Source of the DNA: Chrysaora quinquecirrha
Lineage: Eukaryota > Cnidaria > Scyphozoa > Semaeostomeae > Pelagiidae
Reading direction: 5' to 3'
Length of the DNA: 64,000 nt
Assembly: GCA_014526335.1 (NCBI GenBank)
Contig: JACTAT010000045.1
Coordinates: 1,300,532-1,364,531 of the forward strand
Shown here one piece after another: positions 20,751-31,454 of the stretch (position 1 is the stretch's first letter; every line of letters starts with the position of its first letter). Under the pieces are notes generated by a model. It saw only the letters and a program-made list of their open reading frames with translations, searched no databases and was not told the origin of the DNA. The position numbers were made by a program, and so were the translations under genes.

Positions 20751-21068
20751 CTACCATGAACTGTAGTATACTACAGTATATCCTTTGTCAATTACAGCAA
20801 GAGCATGTACAACAAACTCGTGATCATCTTTGATATATTCTTCATCAGCATTATTTCCAAAAAAGAAGCAATATGTTGTAGGTAGCCCTTTCTCGATAAG
20901 AGCCTTTTCTAGCTTGTCTAAGTCTACAAGTGTCAAATCTAGTTCGATACAGTTAAACTCGCCACAGTTACCCTTTTTGTGCCATAGTATTTCCATATTT
21001 CCATGTAGATTAGGATTTTTACACCAGTAGGCCAATTCTATTGAATCTTCACATTCAATGTTTTCTGT
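20751..21068 (-). CDS. Phage-like conserved small protein
   Basis: The open frame runs from 21,068 (no ATG; first residues ENIECEDSIELAYWCKNPN) to a stop at 20,751. It carries AYWCKNPNLHG near the start, then GEFNCIELDLTLVDLDKLEK, LPTTYCFFFGNNADEE and a C-terminal VVYYSSW. This arrangement (AYW..NPNLHG, FN.IEL.LTL.DLD.LE, LP...FFFG, DD..F, G..V.Y.SW) recalls an uncharacterised family common in tailed phages and bacteria. I recognise it by pattern only. It lies just outside the right terminal repeat of Polinton copy 1, on the late-gene strand, and could be a cargo or neighbouring viral gene. The lack of an ATG suggests a missing 5' part. Confidence 0.45.
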   Translation of the reverse strand, partial: TENIECEDSIELAYWCKNPNLHGNMEILWHKKGNCGEFNCIELDLTLVDLDKLEKALIEKGLPTTYCFFFGNNADEEYIKDDHEFVVHALAVIDKGYTVVYYSSW

Positions 21069-21409
21069 TTAATGGTCGTCAAGGTCTGTCCTAGTGTGTC
21101 GACTACCATGATTGTATGAGCTCTACTTTACATTGGATGAGAATCTTGCTCTATTGGAGAACAACAACACATTTCTAAAGAAGAAGGAAATAAAGTAGCT
21201 AAGAGAGTCATTGACACCTATTGTCAATGTATTGGAAAAGTTCCCTTGAAATTACATTGGTAAGATGGAGACACAGGATGCAAAAAGTTCGTCAAGAAGA
21301 TCCTCCACTTCACCTCTTCTGAAATGAAGATGATACATGACACAGTCCAAGTGGATGGAGCATTGTATTTAACTGGAATAAATTTGCTTGTTGCATATTC
21401 GCTCTTTAA

Positions 21410-23113
21410 CCCTTTAGCAGCGAAGGGGGTCTTTAAGCCCCTAAATAAACCACTGATAACTCGGCAAAAAAAACTTCCAGCCTTCCCTTTTTTTGTAGTA
21501 TACAGAAGGACACAGAAACCTTAGTTTTTAGCTACTTTGAGCCTGTCTTTGGCTCCTCTGGAGCTGAAAGCAGCTGTTCTTGTTTCCCGAAAATCCAAGA
21601 TCAAGGACATTTTGGCAAAAATGAGCTGAAGTCACCAAAAAACACTACAAAACTTGCCTTTTGGGTAAAACATAGCTGCTGATCTCTTTGGACATGTTCT
21701 CAAAAACATTTCAGAAGTAAAATGTGGTGGTTAGGGCAGATCAGGTTGTTTTTTTTAGAAGGTTTTGATTGAAGAAGATGGTCAGATTTTTCCCTCCTTA
21801 CTCTTGAGCAATAAAGAAGAAAAATGTATCCAGAGATCGAAGTAAGTATTTTTTTATTGTTAGAGATCTGAAAGCATTATAAATCAGAAGGACACAGAAA
21901 CCTTAGTTTTTAGCTACTTTGAGCCTGTCTTTGGCTCCTCTGGAGCTGAAAGCAGCTGTTCTTGTTTCCCGAAAATCCAAGATCAAGGACATTTTGGCAA
22001 AAATGAGCTGAAGTCACCAAAAAACACTACAAAACTTGCCTTTTGGGTAAAACATAGCTGCTGATCTCTTTGGACATGTTCTCAAAAACATTTCAGAAGT
22101 AAAATGTGGTGGTTAGGGCAGATCAGGTTGTTTTTTTTTAGAAGGTTTTGATTGAAGAAGATGGTCAGATTTTTCCCTCCTTACTCTTGAGCAATAAAGA
22201 AGAAAAATGTATCCAGAGATCGAAGTAAGTATTTTTTTATTGTTAGAGATCTGGAAGCATTATAAATCAGAAGGACACAGAAACCTTAGTTTTTAGCTAC
22301 TTTGAGCCTGTCTTTGGCTCCTCTGGAGCTGAAAGCAGCTGTTCTTGTTTCCCGAAAATCCAAGATCAAGGACATTTTGGCAAAAATGAGCTGAAGTCAC
22401 CAAAAAACACTACAAAACTTGCCTTTTGGGTAAAACATAGCTGCTGATCTCTTTGGACATGTTCTCAAAAACATTTCAGAAGTAAAATGTGGTGGTTAGG
22501 GCAGATCAGGTTGTTTTTTTTAGAAGGTTTTGATTGAAGAAGATGGTCAGATTTTTCCCTCCTTACTCTTGAGCAATAAAGAAGAAAAATGTATCCAGAG
22601 ATCGAAGTAAGTATTTTTTTATTACCTTTTATTACTCTAATAAACTAACCATCGTTCGATTTTCAGTTGTATTTGTATTCGTTTTTTAAAATTTTACTTT
22701 CATTTTGGGTTGGGCCTAAGTTTGGCCTAGCCATCAGGCAGTCAACTGCTTTTGTTATATTTCTCATTACGACAGGGTAAGTGGAAACAAAGCACGCAAA
22801 TTTTTTAAAATATAAGAAAATGAGATGTGGAAAACATCTAGATGCGATTTTCTCATTGATTTGATGCTATTTCAAGGAAGAGAGCAATTTTTTCCTGGCT
22901 TCGTTGTTACTTTTTGTAATTCATTGTAAGTATAGCAATAGTTGATGCGTTACCATGGGAACTAATTGTTTATTTTTTGGAATCATTGTTTAGAGAATCT
23001 TCTGAGGATTATAATGATACATAGATTTGCTATATTTGAACAGCTGTGTTTGTTTATAAGTTCCTTTTTGGAAGTACTGCAAAACTGCAAAAATCCTTTC
23101 AGCTGCTAAAGGG
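21410..23113. mobile_element. Non-autonomous piggyBac-type element, 1,704 bp
   Basis: A TTAA target-site duplication (21,406-21,409 and 23,114-23,117) flanks 12-bp perfect terminal inverted repeats, CCCTTTAGCAGC at the left and GCTGCTAAAGGG at the right. TTAA plus a CCC-starting terminus is the piggyBac signature. The interior has no transposase. It holds a three-copy tandem repeat (21,504-22,624) and AT-rich filler. Excision at TTAA would rejoin the two halves of the flanking reading frame in phase, which supports both the boundaries and the order of events. Confidence 0.85.
21504..22624. repeat. Three tandem copies of a 382-bp unit inside the piggyBac-type element
   Basis: Units start at 21,504, 21,887 and 22,269 (AGAAGGACACAGAAACC) and are almost identical. 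The first two end with a linker (TGTTAGAGATCTGGAAGCAT and about nine more bases; 21,859-21,887 and 22,241-22,269) that the last copy lacks. The linker matches part of the unknown Polinton gene at 19,651-19,679. Confidence 0.9.
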
Positions 23114-23600
23114 TTAAAAGACTGGGTCAATATGCTGATTCAATGTCATTCGCACCTCAGCCTGACACAAAATTCAAGAAAATGAAGAATCTCAAAGATC
23201 TTCAGGCGCTGCTATTCGTTAAAAAGTCTCGGGACACGGATACTGACGATGACAACAGCAACACTAAGAGAATTCTGAAGATGCTGGAATCTGACGAATC
23301 AGACAATGAAGAAGGAAAAGATAAAAAAGACAACAGCAAAGTTTCAAAGAAAAGAAGAATTCTTTCATCGGATAGCGAACACAATTCAAAGACAGAGGAA
23401 CACTAATCGAAAGAGAACAGAAAGAGATGCAAAAATATCAAAGAAGACAAAAGTCTACTTCACCAGATGAGGAAGAACTAACCAGAAAAAAAGAAGACAA
23501 GAAAAAAAAGAAAACGTTCAGCCACAAGCAAACAGGAACAGTAGGAAACTATGCAGAAAAAGAAGAAATCAACAAAAACGAAAATTAAAGACAACAAAAA

Positions 23601-24149
23601 AGCCAGAGGTTATTTACAGAAGATGCGATAGACTTCAATTAACTTGAAAGAGGATTCATTCTTACTTTTAACATCATATTCTTATATTAACTACTTGTGC
23701 ATTATGCATTATACTTCTTCAATTTCTTCATCACTGATTTACCGCTATTTACCTGCAGCGTTCCTTTATACATGCCTGCATAAGGGCACTTTTCCCTGCA
23801 AATTATAAGGCTCAGCATAGGAAATATTGTATTTCAAAACAGGTGTTGCTCTGTCCCAAACTGTCCGATTTCATTTCCAAAATTCAATGTGAAAGCAATT
23901 GAATGATTCTATTTCCGCAAATATAGTGTATCAATAACATATAAATATTAGCGATATTATTATATGTATATTGTAATAAACATGTAAGTATAAGCTTTCA
24001 TATGACATATTCCACAGCTTGATACATCTCTTCTGCGTCTTATTTATTCCTGCCTGAATATTGGCAGTTTTTTAGCCAGTTTATAAGGCCCAGTATCAGA
24101 AATTTTGTAATTTAAAAATTGAGTTACTCCCCCCTTAATTGTCCGATTT
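23601..24149. other. Spacer with a diverged direct repeat of about 265 bp spacing
   Basis: Two diverged copies of a block (ATAAGGC(T/C)CAG(C/T)AT... ending TGTCCGATTTCA) lie at about 23,805-23,880 and 24,085-24,155. No gene was recognised. Confidence 0.5.
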
Positions 24150-26270
24150 CAATTTTTCTCAACCGGCTACTGGGACTGGCAACATCGGTATCTTGTAGAT
24201 GCAGTTAGACAATTTGGGCTTCCCTCCCTATTCATAACAATTAGTCCATCGAAATGATCATTTCTATTACCTATGTGGCTTTAATCTTTTGCCCACAACA
24301 CTGAATATGGCCCAACCAGAGTGCCATTCTTTGAAACTATGCACTTCGTTCACATTCTGGAACAAATTATACGAGGTTATTTATGTGGGAGTAACAGCAC
24401 TAACTGGGCTAATCATATATTTAGTTATAATCATATTCGCAACAAGAAAAATGTGAAAACTTATTTCTACCGTTTCGAATTTCAAAAAAGGGGCACAGTA
24501 CACATCCACTAACTTGTGTGGCTCAACAACATAGCTTATATTGACTATCAGCACATACGTGGCGAACCCACTAATTATCCTTCACTTTTCTATTGTGTCA
24601 ACAAGTATCAACGGTCTCACAAGTCCAACCTTCCTAACAGTGCACAGCTTTTGCACCTTTCTCACACCCCTGAATCATATAGCCAGGGGGTACGGGGCTA
24701 TATGGACCCACTTTTGCAAACTCTTCATTGCTCTATGGATTTGAAAACAACTAATGGCAAAGGTATGATACTAAAATATGTCTCCTCCTATGTCTCCGAA
24801 GCGAAAGAATGTTTCCACAATGATGCATTCTATCTATTGCAAGACCATTAGACCTTCAACGGCGGCAATCAGGTATGCAATGTCTTTAGACATGTGCAAG
24901 CCAGAGATGTCTCTTTACTTAGCATCTAAAAAAGTATCTTTGACCAATGCCTCCCATAAAAAGTTTCTCTTTCCTGATTCAGTTGAGAAGGCGTGAGACA
25001 ATCCTGTCATCTAAAAGTATTATGCCAGAAAACCGCAGCATGATCAGCTCTCCTTGCTCCAGTGGCTATGTTTGGTAGATGAAACCAGTCCCATCTTATC
25101 TGAATATCCACAAGAAAAGATCGTTCTCTTGGGTTTGAAACACGTCTCCCTTTTCAACCCTGTCTACTTCTTCCAATATATGTTATCCTTTCTCCCACAT
25201 GGAGCAATGGATGTAATTTTGCCTAACGCCACTGACATTCCACCACAAATTCTTTATTTCAATAAAGCTGTACAATTGCTGCCTGATATCTTCGGTGATC
25301 CATTCCAATTCAAATCCACACCAGAAAATGAGGGACATAAACGCTACATCATTGAAACTGCCTTGTCCTATTTGGAGAGCTTGCTTGCTTTGAATAATAT
25401 GTACCGCAGACAACTTCTCCCAATTTCTTTAACAACATCACAGGCTTTCTCTTTTCACCAAAGTGTACAATTGTAAGGAAGTCAGATGGTTTTTTTACAC
25501 TTACTTCTGTAATATTATGACCGCCAGGGAGACATCCTTATTCACAGTTCGAACAGAAAATATTCTGGCAGAATAGGCAATGCACAGGATGATTGGAAGA
25601 AATTCCCTCTTCTCCAAGGAAAGCCTGGCCGTGGTAAAACTTTAAGTAAAACTTATGACTCCAGCATTTACCATTTAACAGTGGTAAATGCTGGAGTCAT
25701 CGACAGCTGCCAGAGTCCTCTGTCCAACCAGTGACATGGATGATAGCATCTACAAGAAATTGAAAGAACACCCTGATGCACCTGTAAATACAGTTACCAG
25801 AAAAGCAGCTATGTTCATCAATGATGTTATCGTTGAAAATCTTTTCCTTACTCCACCTTAAGGTCTAGTGGTAATGGACTCTTTCACCAATTTACAATGG
25901 TATGAAACTTCTCCTCACTCAAAATGTCAACAAATCTATTGGTTTCGTGAATGGACAATTTGTAACTGTCCAATCTGCATTAATACGATAATAGCACTTC
26001 ATCCCATGGGAAATATTATCAACATCTTCCCTGTTACCAACACTGTGGGTGATATACCAGTCACTAGGTATCCATGTCTTCCAGGTTATGCAACAACTAT
26101 CAGCAAAATGCAAGAGCAGACATTAAGAAAAAACATTGTCTGGTTTGATAACGACACAACACCTCCTGGTACAGCTTATGCTGCTTTATCACAAGCTAAA
26201 ACGTTGGATGACATGCTCTTCATGACCTCCTTAAACCAGCAGCACTTCTCAATTGTCAATGACAATTGAA
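24150..26270 (+). pseudogene. Degraded Helitron-like Rep-helicase gene
   Basis: The plus strand keeps scattered pieces of a HUH-Rep plus Pif1-type helicase. They are: QFGLPSLFITISPSK (about 24,210); a pre-HUH region ILEQIIRGYLCGSN; the HUH motif EFQKRGTVHIH (24,476-24,508) with a TAA directly after it; and a two-tyrosine motif LKYVSSYVSEAKE (about 24,770-24,808). The helicase follows with Walker A LLQGKPGRGKT (about 25,608-25,640) and a C-terminal GYATTISKMQEQTL ... PPGTAYAALSQAKTLDD block typical of the UvrD-C2 domain of Pif1/RecD helicases. It ends at about 26,270. Rolling-circle replication would have been the role. At least six stops or frameshifts and an inverted duplication at 25,655-25,700 make it inactive. 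Helitron ends were not identified. Confidence 0.65.
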
Positions 26271-26709
26271 TGAAATAAATAGGAATTAATTAAACCCATA
26301 TATAAATGACACATCATGTAAAAATACATATATTACAGGAAAAAACAACCAGAACATATTATATCATGGATACACCATTGCAGCAGCGTCAATGTATTAT
26401 CTAATTGAAATTATATTTCTCCTCTCCATTCCTCTTTTCTCATGTAGCCTCATTCTTTCAGATGAATAGATACAACGACAAGAAAGCAAAAGGCATGCAT
26501 AATTTTTCACACCTCCCCAACAACTTCTTGGCACCCTATGACTGTGCTCAACCTTTGCCACCCAAATATAAGATCTTTGACTAGCTCAGACCAGAAGGTT
26601 GTGAGTGGCTGTGCTGACCACATGTCGCATCCTCTGAGTTGTCTGCAACAATCAATGAGAATTTAAACTTGATAGCCGAGGATACCACATTCCTTGGTAC
26701 AATGAAAGT
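26271..26709. other. Spacer; possible exon fragment
   Basis: Mostly unrecognised. From a good splice acceptor (CATTCTTTCAG, about 26,461) a short protein-like stretch follows (MNRYNDKKAKGMHNFSHLPN) but meets stops within about 120 bases. Confidence 0.35.
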
Positions 26710-26815
26710 TAATGTATTCTCAAGAAACTGGCCGGTCAGCGTACCAGCCTCTGTTGCATGAGCAAGGAACCCAATTTACGGTGGGTGATTCCGATTTGCA
26801 AAGCAAATTTCGGCC
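26710..26815 (+). repeat. 106-bp direct repeat, first copy
   Basis: Nearly identical to 27,318-27,423. It carries the start of a short reading frame (MYSQETGRSAYQPLLHEQG) that diverges after the repeat and ends by about 26,871. The two copies enclose a 405-bp repeat. Confidence 0.85.
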
Positions 26816-26916
26816 GGCACACCTGGCAATGACGACCGGAGTGGTCGACTGCGAAATAAAATAATCAAAAACTCATAGAATCAAAAAACAATAACTAGAG
26901 GGATAGGGAGGGAGGG

Positions 26917-27321
26917 AGAAATTTTGTGAATCAAGACCAGTTATCTTATCGGTGGTTGAATTCGAATGAACCTCACTTCGAGAAAACACTGCTAAATACG
27001 TAGAAGGATTTCCTGGAGATCAGCCAGATTCCATAGGGATTTCTAGACAGACAGGCTTTTGTACAGGAAACCTCACAGATACTTACGGCGAGTGGCACGT
27101 TAACGGTTATAAATATAGCCTTAATCATCCCCTGACCTCCTTTGACCTGGAAGGCATCCAGCATCATACTTATACCGACAACAACGGGATTAGAGAAGAA
27201 AAAGACATTGCAAGGCCCTCTGTTCATTCAAACTTAAGTTGAGCCTACTTTCTTAGCATAATTATAACAGTTTCTTTCGCCATTAACGGTGCTTAAATTA
27301 GAAATTTAACCATCATTTAAT
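26917..27321 (+). repeat. 405-bp dispersed repeat, first copy
   Basis: Almost identical to 32,705-33,110; both run from AGAAATTTTGTGAATCAAG to ACCATCATTTAAT. At both places the right edge falls just before a short plus-strand reading frame (ATG at 27,320 and 33,135). No terminal inverted repeats or target-site duplication were recognised. The minus-strand open frame inside is conserved in both copies but resembles nothing I know. Confidence 0.85.
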
Positions 27322-27469
27322 GTATTCTCAAGAAACTGGCCGGTCAGCGTACCAGCCTCTGTTGCATGAGCAAGGAATCCAATTTACGGTCGGTGATTCC
27401 GATTTGCAAAGCAAATTTCGGCCACAGAACACGCAGTGTGACCCCAACGAATCACCACCGTATACATAA
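27320..27469 (+). CDS. Short ORF, 49 residues, unrecognised
   Basis: It starts MYSQETGRSAYQPLLHEQGI and ends PNESPPYT. The first 35 residues duplicate the 26,712 reading frame. The start directly follows the 405-bp repeat. The composition is protein-like. It could be a first exon or a small viral-type gene; no family was recognised. Confidence 0.3.
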   Translation: MYSQETGRSAYQPLLHEQGIQFTVGDSDLQSKFRPQNTQCDPNESPPYT

Positions 27470-27515
27470 CAATAGGACCCCTGGCAATTTCTCCCAGCCC
27501 TAAAAAACCTAAAAA

Positions 27516-27683
27516 ATGGCAGATCAGGAACATAATGCAAAATTCATAAATGCAAACTCATATAACCAATATATCAAGGGACCACAGCTGACTTCACCGG
27601 GAGCCAGCGGCCACCCTGTAAAGAAACCAAAAGCCAAAGTGGCAGTGGGTAAAAGACCACGCCTGCCAGAAAGACGGCATTAA
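27516..27683 (+). CDS. Short basic ORF, 55 residues, unrecognised
   Basis: An intact frame with an A-rich ATG context (AAAAAATGG). It runs MADQEHNAKFINANSYNQYI, then a proline/glycine linker and a basic tail (KKPKAKVAVGKRPRLPERRH). The basic tail looks like a nuclear-localisation or nucleic-acid-binding segment. It sits 46 bp after the 49-residue ORF in another frame and just before the satellite array. No family was recognised. Confidence 0.35.
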   Translation: MADQEHNAKFINANSYNQYIKGPQLTSPGASGHPVKKPKAKVAVGKRPRLPERRH

Positions 27684-27698
27684 CTCGGTGATAACCAT

Positions 27699-30600
27699 TT
27701 GTGCTTATACCGAAGCACTAACACTTGCCTCGCAGAGGCAATAAACTTTTTGTGCTTATACCGAAGCACTAACACTTGCCTCGCAGAGGCAATAAACTTT
27801 TTGTGCTTATACCGAAGCACTACCACCTGCCTCGCAGAGGCAAAAACTTTTTGTGCTTATACCGAAGCACTAACACTTGCCTCGCAGAGGCAATAAACTT
27901 TTTGTGCTTATACCGAAGCACTACCACTTGCCTCGCAGAGGCAAAAACTTTTTGTGCTTATACCGAAGCACTAACACTTGCCTCGCTGAGGCAATAAACT
28001 TCTTGTGCTTATACCGAGGCACTAACACTTGCCTCGCTGAGGCAATAAACTTTTTGTGTTTATACCGAAGCACTATCACTTGCCTCGATGAGGCAATCAA
28101 CTTTTTGTGCTTATACCGAAGTACTAACACTTGCCTCGCTGAGGCAATAAACTTTATTTGCTTATACCGAAGCACTACACTTGCCTCGCTGAGGCCATAA
28201 ACTGTATTTGCTTTTACCGAAGCACTACACTTGCCTCGCTGAGGCTATAAACTTTATTTGCTTTTACCGAAGCACTACCACTTGCCTATGCCGAAGCAAT
28301 AAATGTTGTTCTTATCCTGAAGCACGGCACTGACCTATACCGAAGTAATAACTTGTGTTTGTACCGAAGCACTAAGATAATAGATTTGGTACTCATACCT
28401 AAGCACGTCCACTTGCCTAACCGAGGCAATCAAAGTTGTGCCTAAACCGAAGCAATAAACGTGTGCTTATTTCTCATGTCTACCATTTCTCTGTACTGAG
28501 GCAATAAATGAGGTTTTATCCGAGGGTACCATGCTTATACCGAGTCAACACATTTTTGTGGTTATATTTAAAAACTACCGTTTGCCTATTTTATCGATGC
28601 AAAATTGCGTTAATACCGAAGAAATAATACTTGCCTATACCGAGCACTACTTCTTGCCTATATCGAGCCTATATAAATTTGGCGGTTTTGCGAAGCACTA
28701 TGACTTGCCTATACAGATGCAATAAATTTTGGGATTTTTCCGACGACCACGTGCCTTTATCTATGAAAAAGAAATTTTTTGTGGTTTTCGGAAGCACTAC
28801 TACTTTCCTCTACAGAGGCAATCTGCTTTGTGCTTATACCGAAGCACTACCACTTGCCTTGACCTATGCAATAAACTGTGGTTTTTCGAAAGTACTACTC
28901 CTTTTCAATACCACTGCAGTAAATTTTGTCCGCATACCGAAGCACTACGACTTGTCTATACCGAAGCAATAAGTTTGCGTTTTTACCGCAGCACTAGCAT
29001 CGGCCTTTACAGATGCAATAGATGTTGTGCTTTCCCGAAGCACTATTACTGACTAATACCGACGCAATAAATTGTGTGCTTCTACTGAAGCAGTACCACT
29101 TGCCTTTACCGATAGACAAAAAAAATAAATCTTTTTGCGCTTATACTGAAGCACTACGACTTGCCTATACCGAAGTAATAACTTGTGTTTGTACCGAAGC
29201 ACTAAGATAATAGATTTGGTACTCATACCTAAGCACGTCCACTTGCCTAACCGAGGCAATCAAAGTTGTGCCTAAACCGAAGCAATAAACGTGTGCTTAT
29301 TTCTCATGTCTACCATTTCTCTGTACTGAGGCAATAAATGAGGTTTTATCCGAGGGTACCATGCTTATACCGAGTCAACACATTTTTGTGGTTATATTTA
29401 AAAACTACCGTTTGCCTATTTTATCGATGCAAAATTGCGTTAATACCGAAGAAATAATACTTGCCTATACCGAGCACTACTTCTTGCCTATATCGAGCCT
29501 ATATAAATTTGGCGGTTTTGCCGAAGCACTATCACTTGCCTATACAGATGCAATAAATTTTGGGATTTTTCCGACGCACTACGTGCCTTTATCTATGAAA
29601 AAAGAAATTTTTTTGTGGTTTTTCGGAAGCACTACTACTTTCCTCTACAGAGGCAATCTGCTTTGTGCTTATACCGAAGCACTACCACTTGCCTTGACCT
29701 ATGCAATAAACTGTGGTTTTTCGAAAGTACTACTCCTTTTCAATACCACTGCAGTAAATTTTGTCCGCATACCGAAGCACTACGACTTGTCTATACCGAA
29801 GCAATAAGTTTGCGTTTTTACCGCAGCACTAGCATCGGCCTTTACAGATGCAATAGATGTTGTGCTTTCCCGAAGCACTATTACTGACTAATACCGACGC
29901 AATAAATTGTGTGCTTCTACTGAAGCAGTACCACTTGCCTTTACCGATAGACAAAAAAAATAAATCTTTTTGCGCTTATACTGAAGCACTACGACTTGCC
30001 TATACCGAAGCAATAAGTTTGTCTTTATCGAAGCACTATAGCATTTGCCTATACCGAAGCAATAATCTTTATGCTTATCCCAAAGCAGTACGACTTGCCT
30101 GCACCGAGGCAATGAGCTATGTGTTAATACCGAATCACTACTACTTGCCTATAGCCAGGCTAAAGATTCGCATTGGTAGGGACTTAAAGACTACCACTTG
30201 CCTATACCGAGGCAATAAGGTTTGTGCTTATCCCGATGCACAACGACTTGCTTGTACCAAGGCAATCCGTTTTGCGTTAATAACAAGGCACTAATGCTAG
30301 CCTATACCAGGGCAGTAAGTTTTGTGCTTATCCCGAAGCCTTATGACTTGCTTATGCCAAGACAATGAGTTTCGTGTCAATAACAAAACACTTATACTGG
30401 CTCATTCCGTAGCAAAAGTGTGTGGCTTTACCAAAGCACAATAATTTCCAATACCGAGACAGTAAATTCTGTGCTTATACCGAAGAACTACCATTTGTCT
30501 ATACCAAGGCAACAAATTTCTGTGCTTTCACCTAAGCACTACTACTTGCCTAAACTGATGTAATAATGGTTCCTTTTCCAAATCTATGACTACCACTTGC

Positions 30601-30958
30601 CTAAGTTTATGCTTATACCGAAGCACTATAATTTGCCGATACCTAAGCAGTAAATTCTGAACTTTCCCTTAGCGCTACTCCTTACCTACACCGAAGTAAT
30701 AAATGTTTACACCAAAGCAATAGTCGCTCCCGTGATACATTTGCCTAGGTTTGCGCTTATACCAAAATACTATGATTAGCCGATACTGATGCAGGAAATT
30801 CCGTTCTTATACCGAAGCACTACTTCTTGCTTATAAGCAATAGACAGTAGATTTTCGTGTTTATACTGAAGGACCACCTGCTTATACCAAGCCTTTAAGA
30901 CTTGTGTATATACAAGAGCAGTACCACCAGCCTTCCCCAGGGCAATAGATTTTGTGCT
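27699..30958. repeat. Satellite array of about 50-bp units with an internal hairpin
   Basis: The unit reads about TTGTGCTTATACCGAAGCACTACCACTTGCCTCGCAGAGGCAATAAACTTT when written in pieces: GCTTATACCGAAGCACTA, then CCACTTGCCTCGCAGAGG, then CAATAAAC. Copies from 27,699 to about 28,290 are tight; later ones drift. Each unit is a dimer of two related 25-bp halves (TATACCGAAGCA occurs in both in many copies). The half with TTGCCTC...GAGGCAA is a perfect 7-bp stem with a 3-base loop. Open frames on both strands here are repeat artefacts. Confidence 0.9.
28341..30008. repeat. Higher-order duplication of 830 bp within the satellite
   Basis: The segment starting CGAAGTAATAACTTGTGTTT at 28,341 recurs at 29,171, an offset of exactly 830 bp, and stays aligned with few differences to about 30,000. 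A block of diverged satellite units has been duplicated as a whole. Confidence 0.85.
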
Positions 30959-31088
30959 ACGCAGGACTTGCCAATAGTGGAAGGTATATATATTTGGGTC
31001 CTGATAAGCATGCTAAGCATTATGACAAGATCTGTCTTATGATAAGTATAGAGAACTGTCACATCCGTGAAGAGAAACTTTGCATCTC

Positions 31089-31391
31089 TCATTTAAAGTG
31101 TGTTCCTATAACAAAAACAACCCTCCTCCTACAATAGAGGCCAATATTGATGTCTAGAATGAGCTGTTTCCCATTTTCCAATTCTAAGGCAAGGAATTCC
31201 TGTGTTTCTACTGTTGACCATGTTTCTTCATAAGCGCTAATCATGTGTTTGGTAACCTTTACTGAGACAACTAGGTTGTCTGAAGGAGCATTAGCAACTC
31301 TCACTTTTGTGGGACAGTACTGTAGTTCCCTTAATTGACCTAGGCAATTCTTTCGCTGTGTTTGTACGTCTAAGAATTTGGTCAAGATCAT
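31089..31391 (-). CDS. Unrecognised ORF, 100 codons
   Basis: It reads MILTKFLDVQTQRKNCLGQL and continues with VVSVKVTKHMISAYEETWST and FLALELENGKQLILDINIGL. The composition is like a soluble protein. No domain was recognised. It follows the 31,455-32,093 frame in the same orientation and may be a later exon of the same gene. Confidence 0.3.
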   Translation of the reverse strand: MILTKFLDVQTQRKNCLGQLRELQYCPTKVRVANAPSDNLVVSVKVTKHMISAYEETWSTVETQEFLALELENGKQLILDINIGLYCRRRVVFVIGTHFK

Positions 31392-31454
31392 GATGGAAAG
31401 TTTCTTACCAACTTCAACCTATTCCTGATTAGTATATCCTAAACGCTTAGGACC

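Larger units (their letters stand above)
21150..23600 (+). pseudogene. Acidic/lysine-rich gene interrupted by a piggyBac-type element
   Basis: The left part (about 21,150-21,405) reads EEGNKVAKRVIDTYCQCIGK, a TAA, then FVKKILHFTSSEMKMIHD and VDGALYLTGINLLVAYSLF. The right part resumes after the insertion at 23,118: SFAPQPDTKFKKMKNLKDLQ, an Asp/Ser-rich linker and a Lys/Arg-rich tail with a stop at 23,404. Lysine-rich sequence continues beyond it in other frames to about 23,600. It is homologous to the 108-residue ORF at 33,135-33,461 through A(L)(Y/F)..GIN, PDxKFK, a leucine-rich helix and an acidic linker. It carries stops besides the insertion. Function is unknown; the acidic-then-basic tail suggests a nuclear or nucleic-acid-associated protein. 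Confidence 0.5.

Noticed and set aside
27699..30958. CRISPR-like regular array
   Set aside because: Units are contiguous with no unique spacers, and the sequence is clearly from an animal nucleus. It is a satellite.
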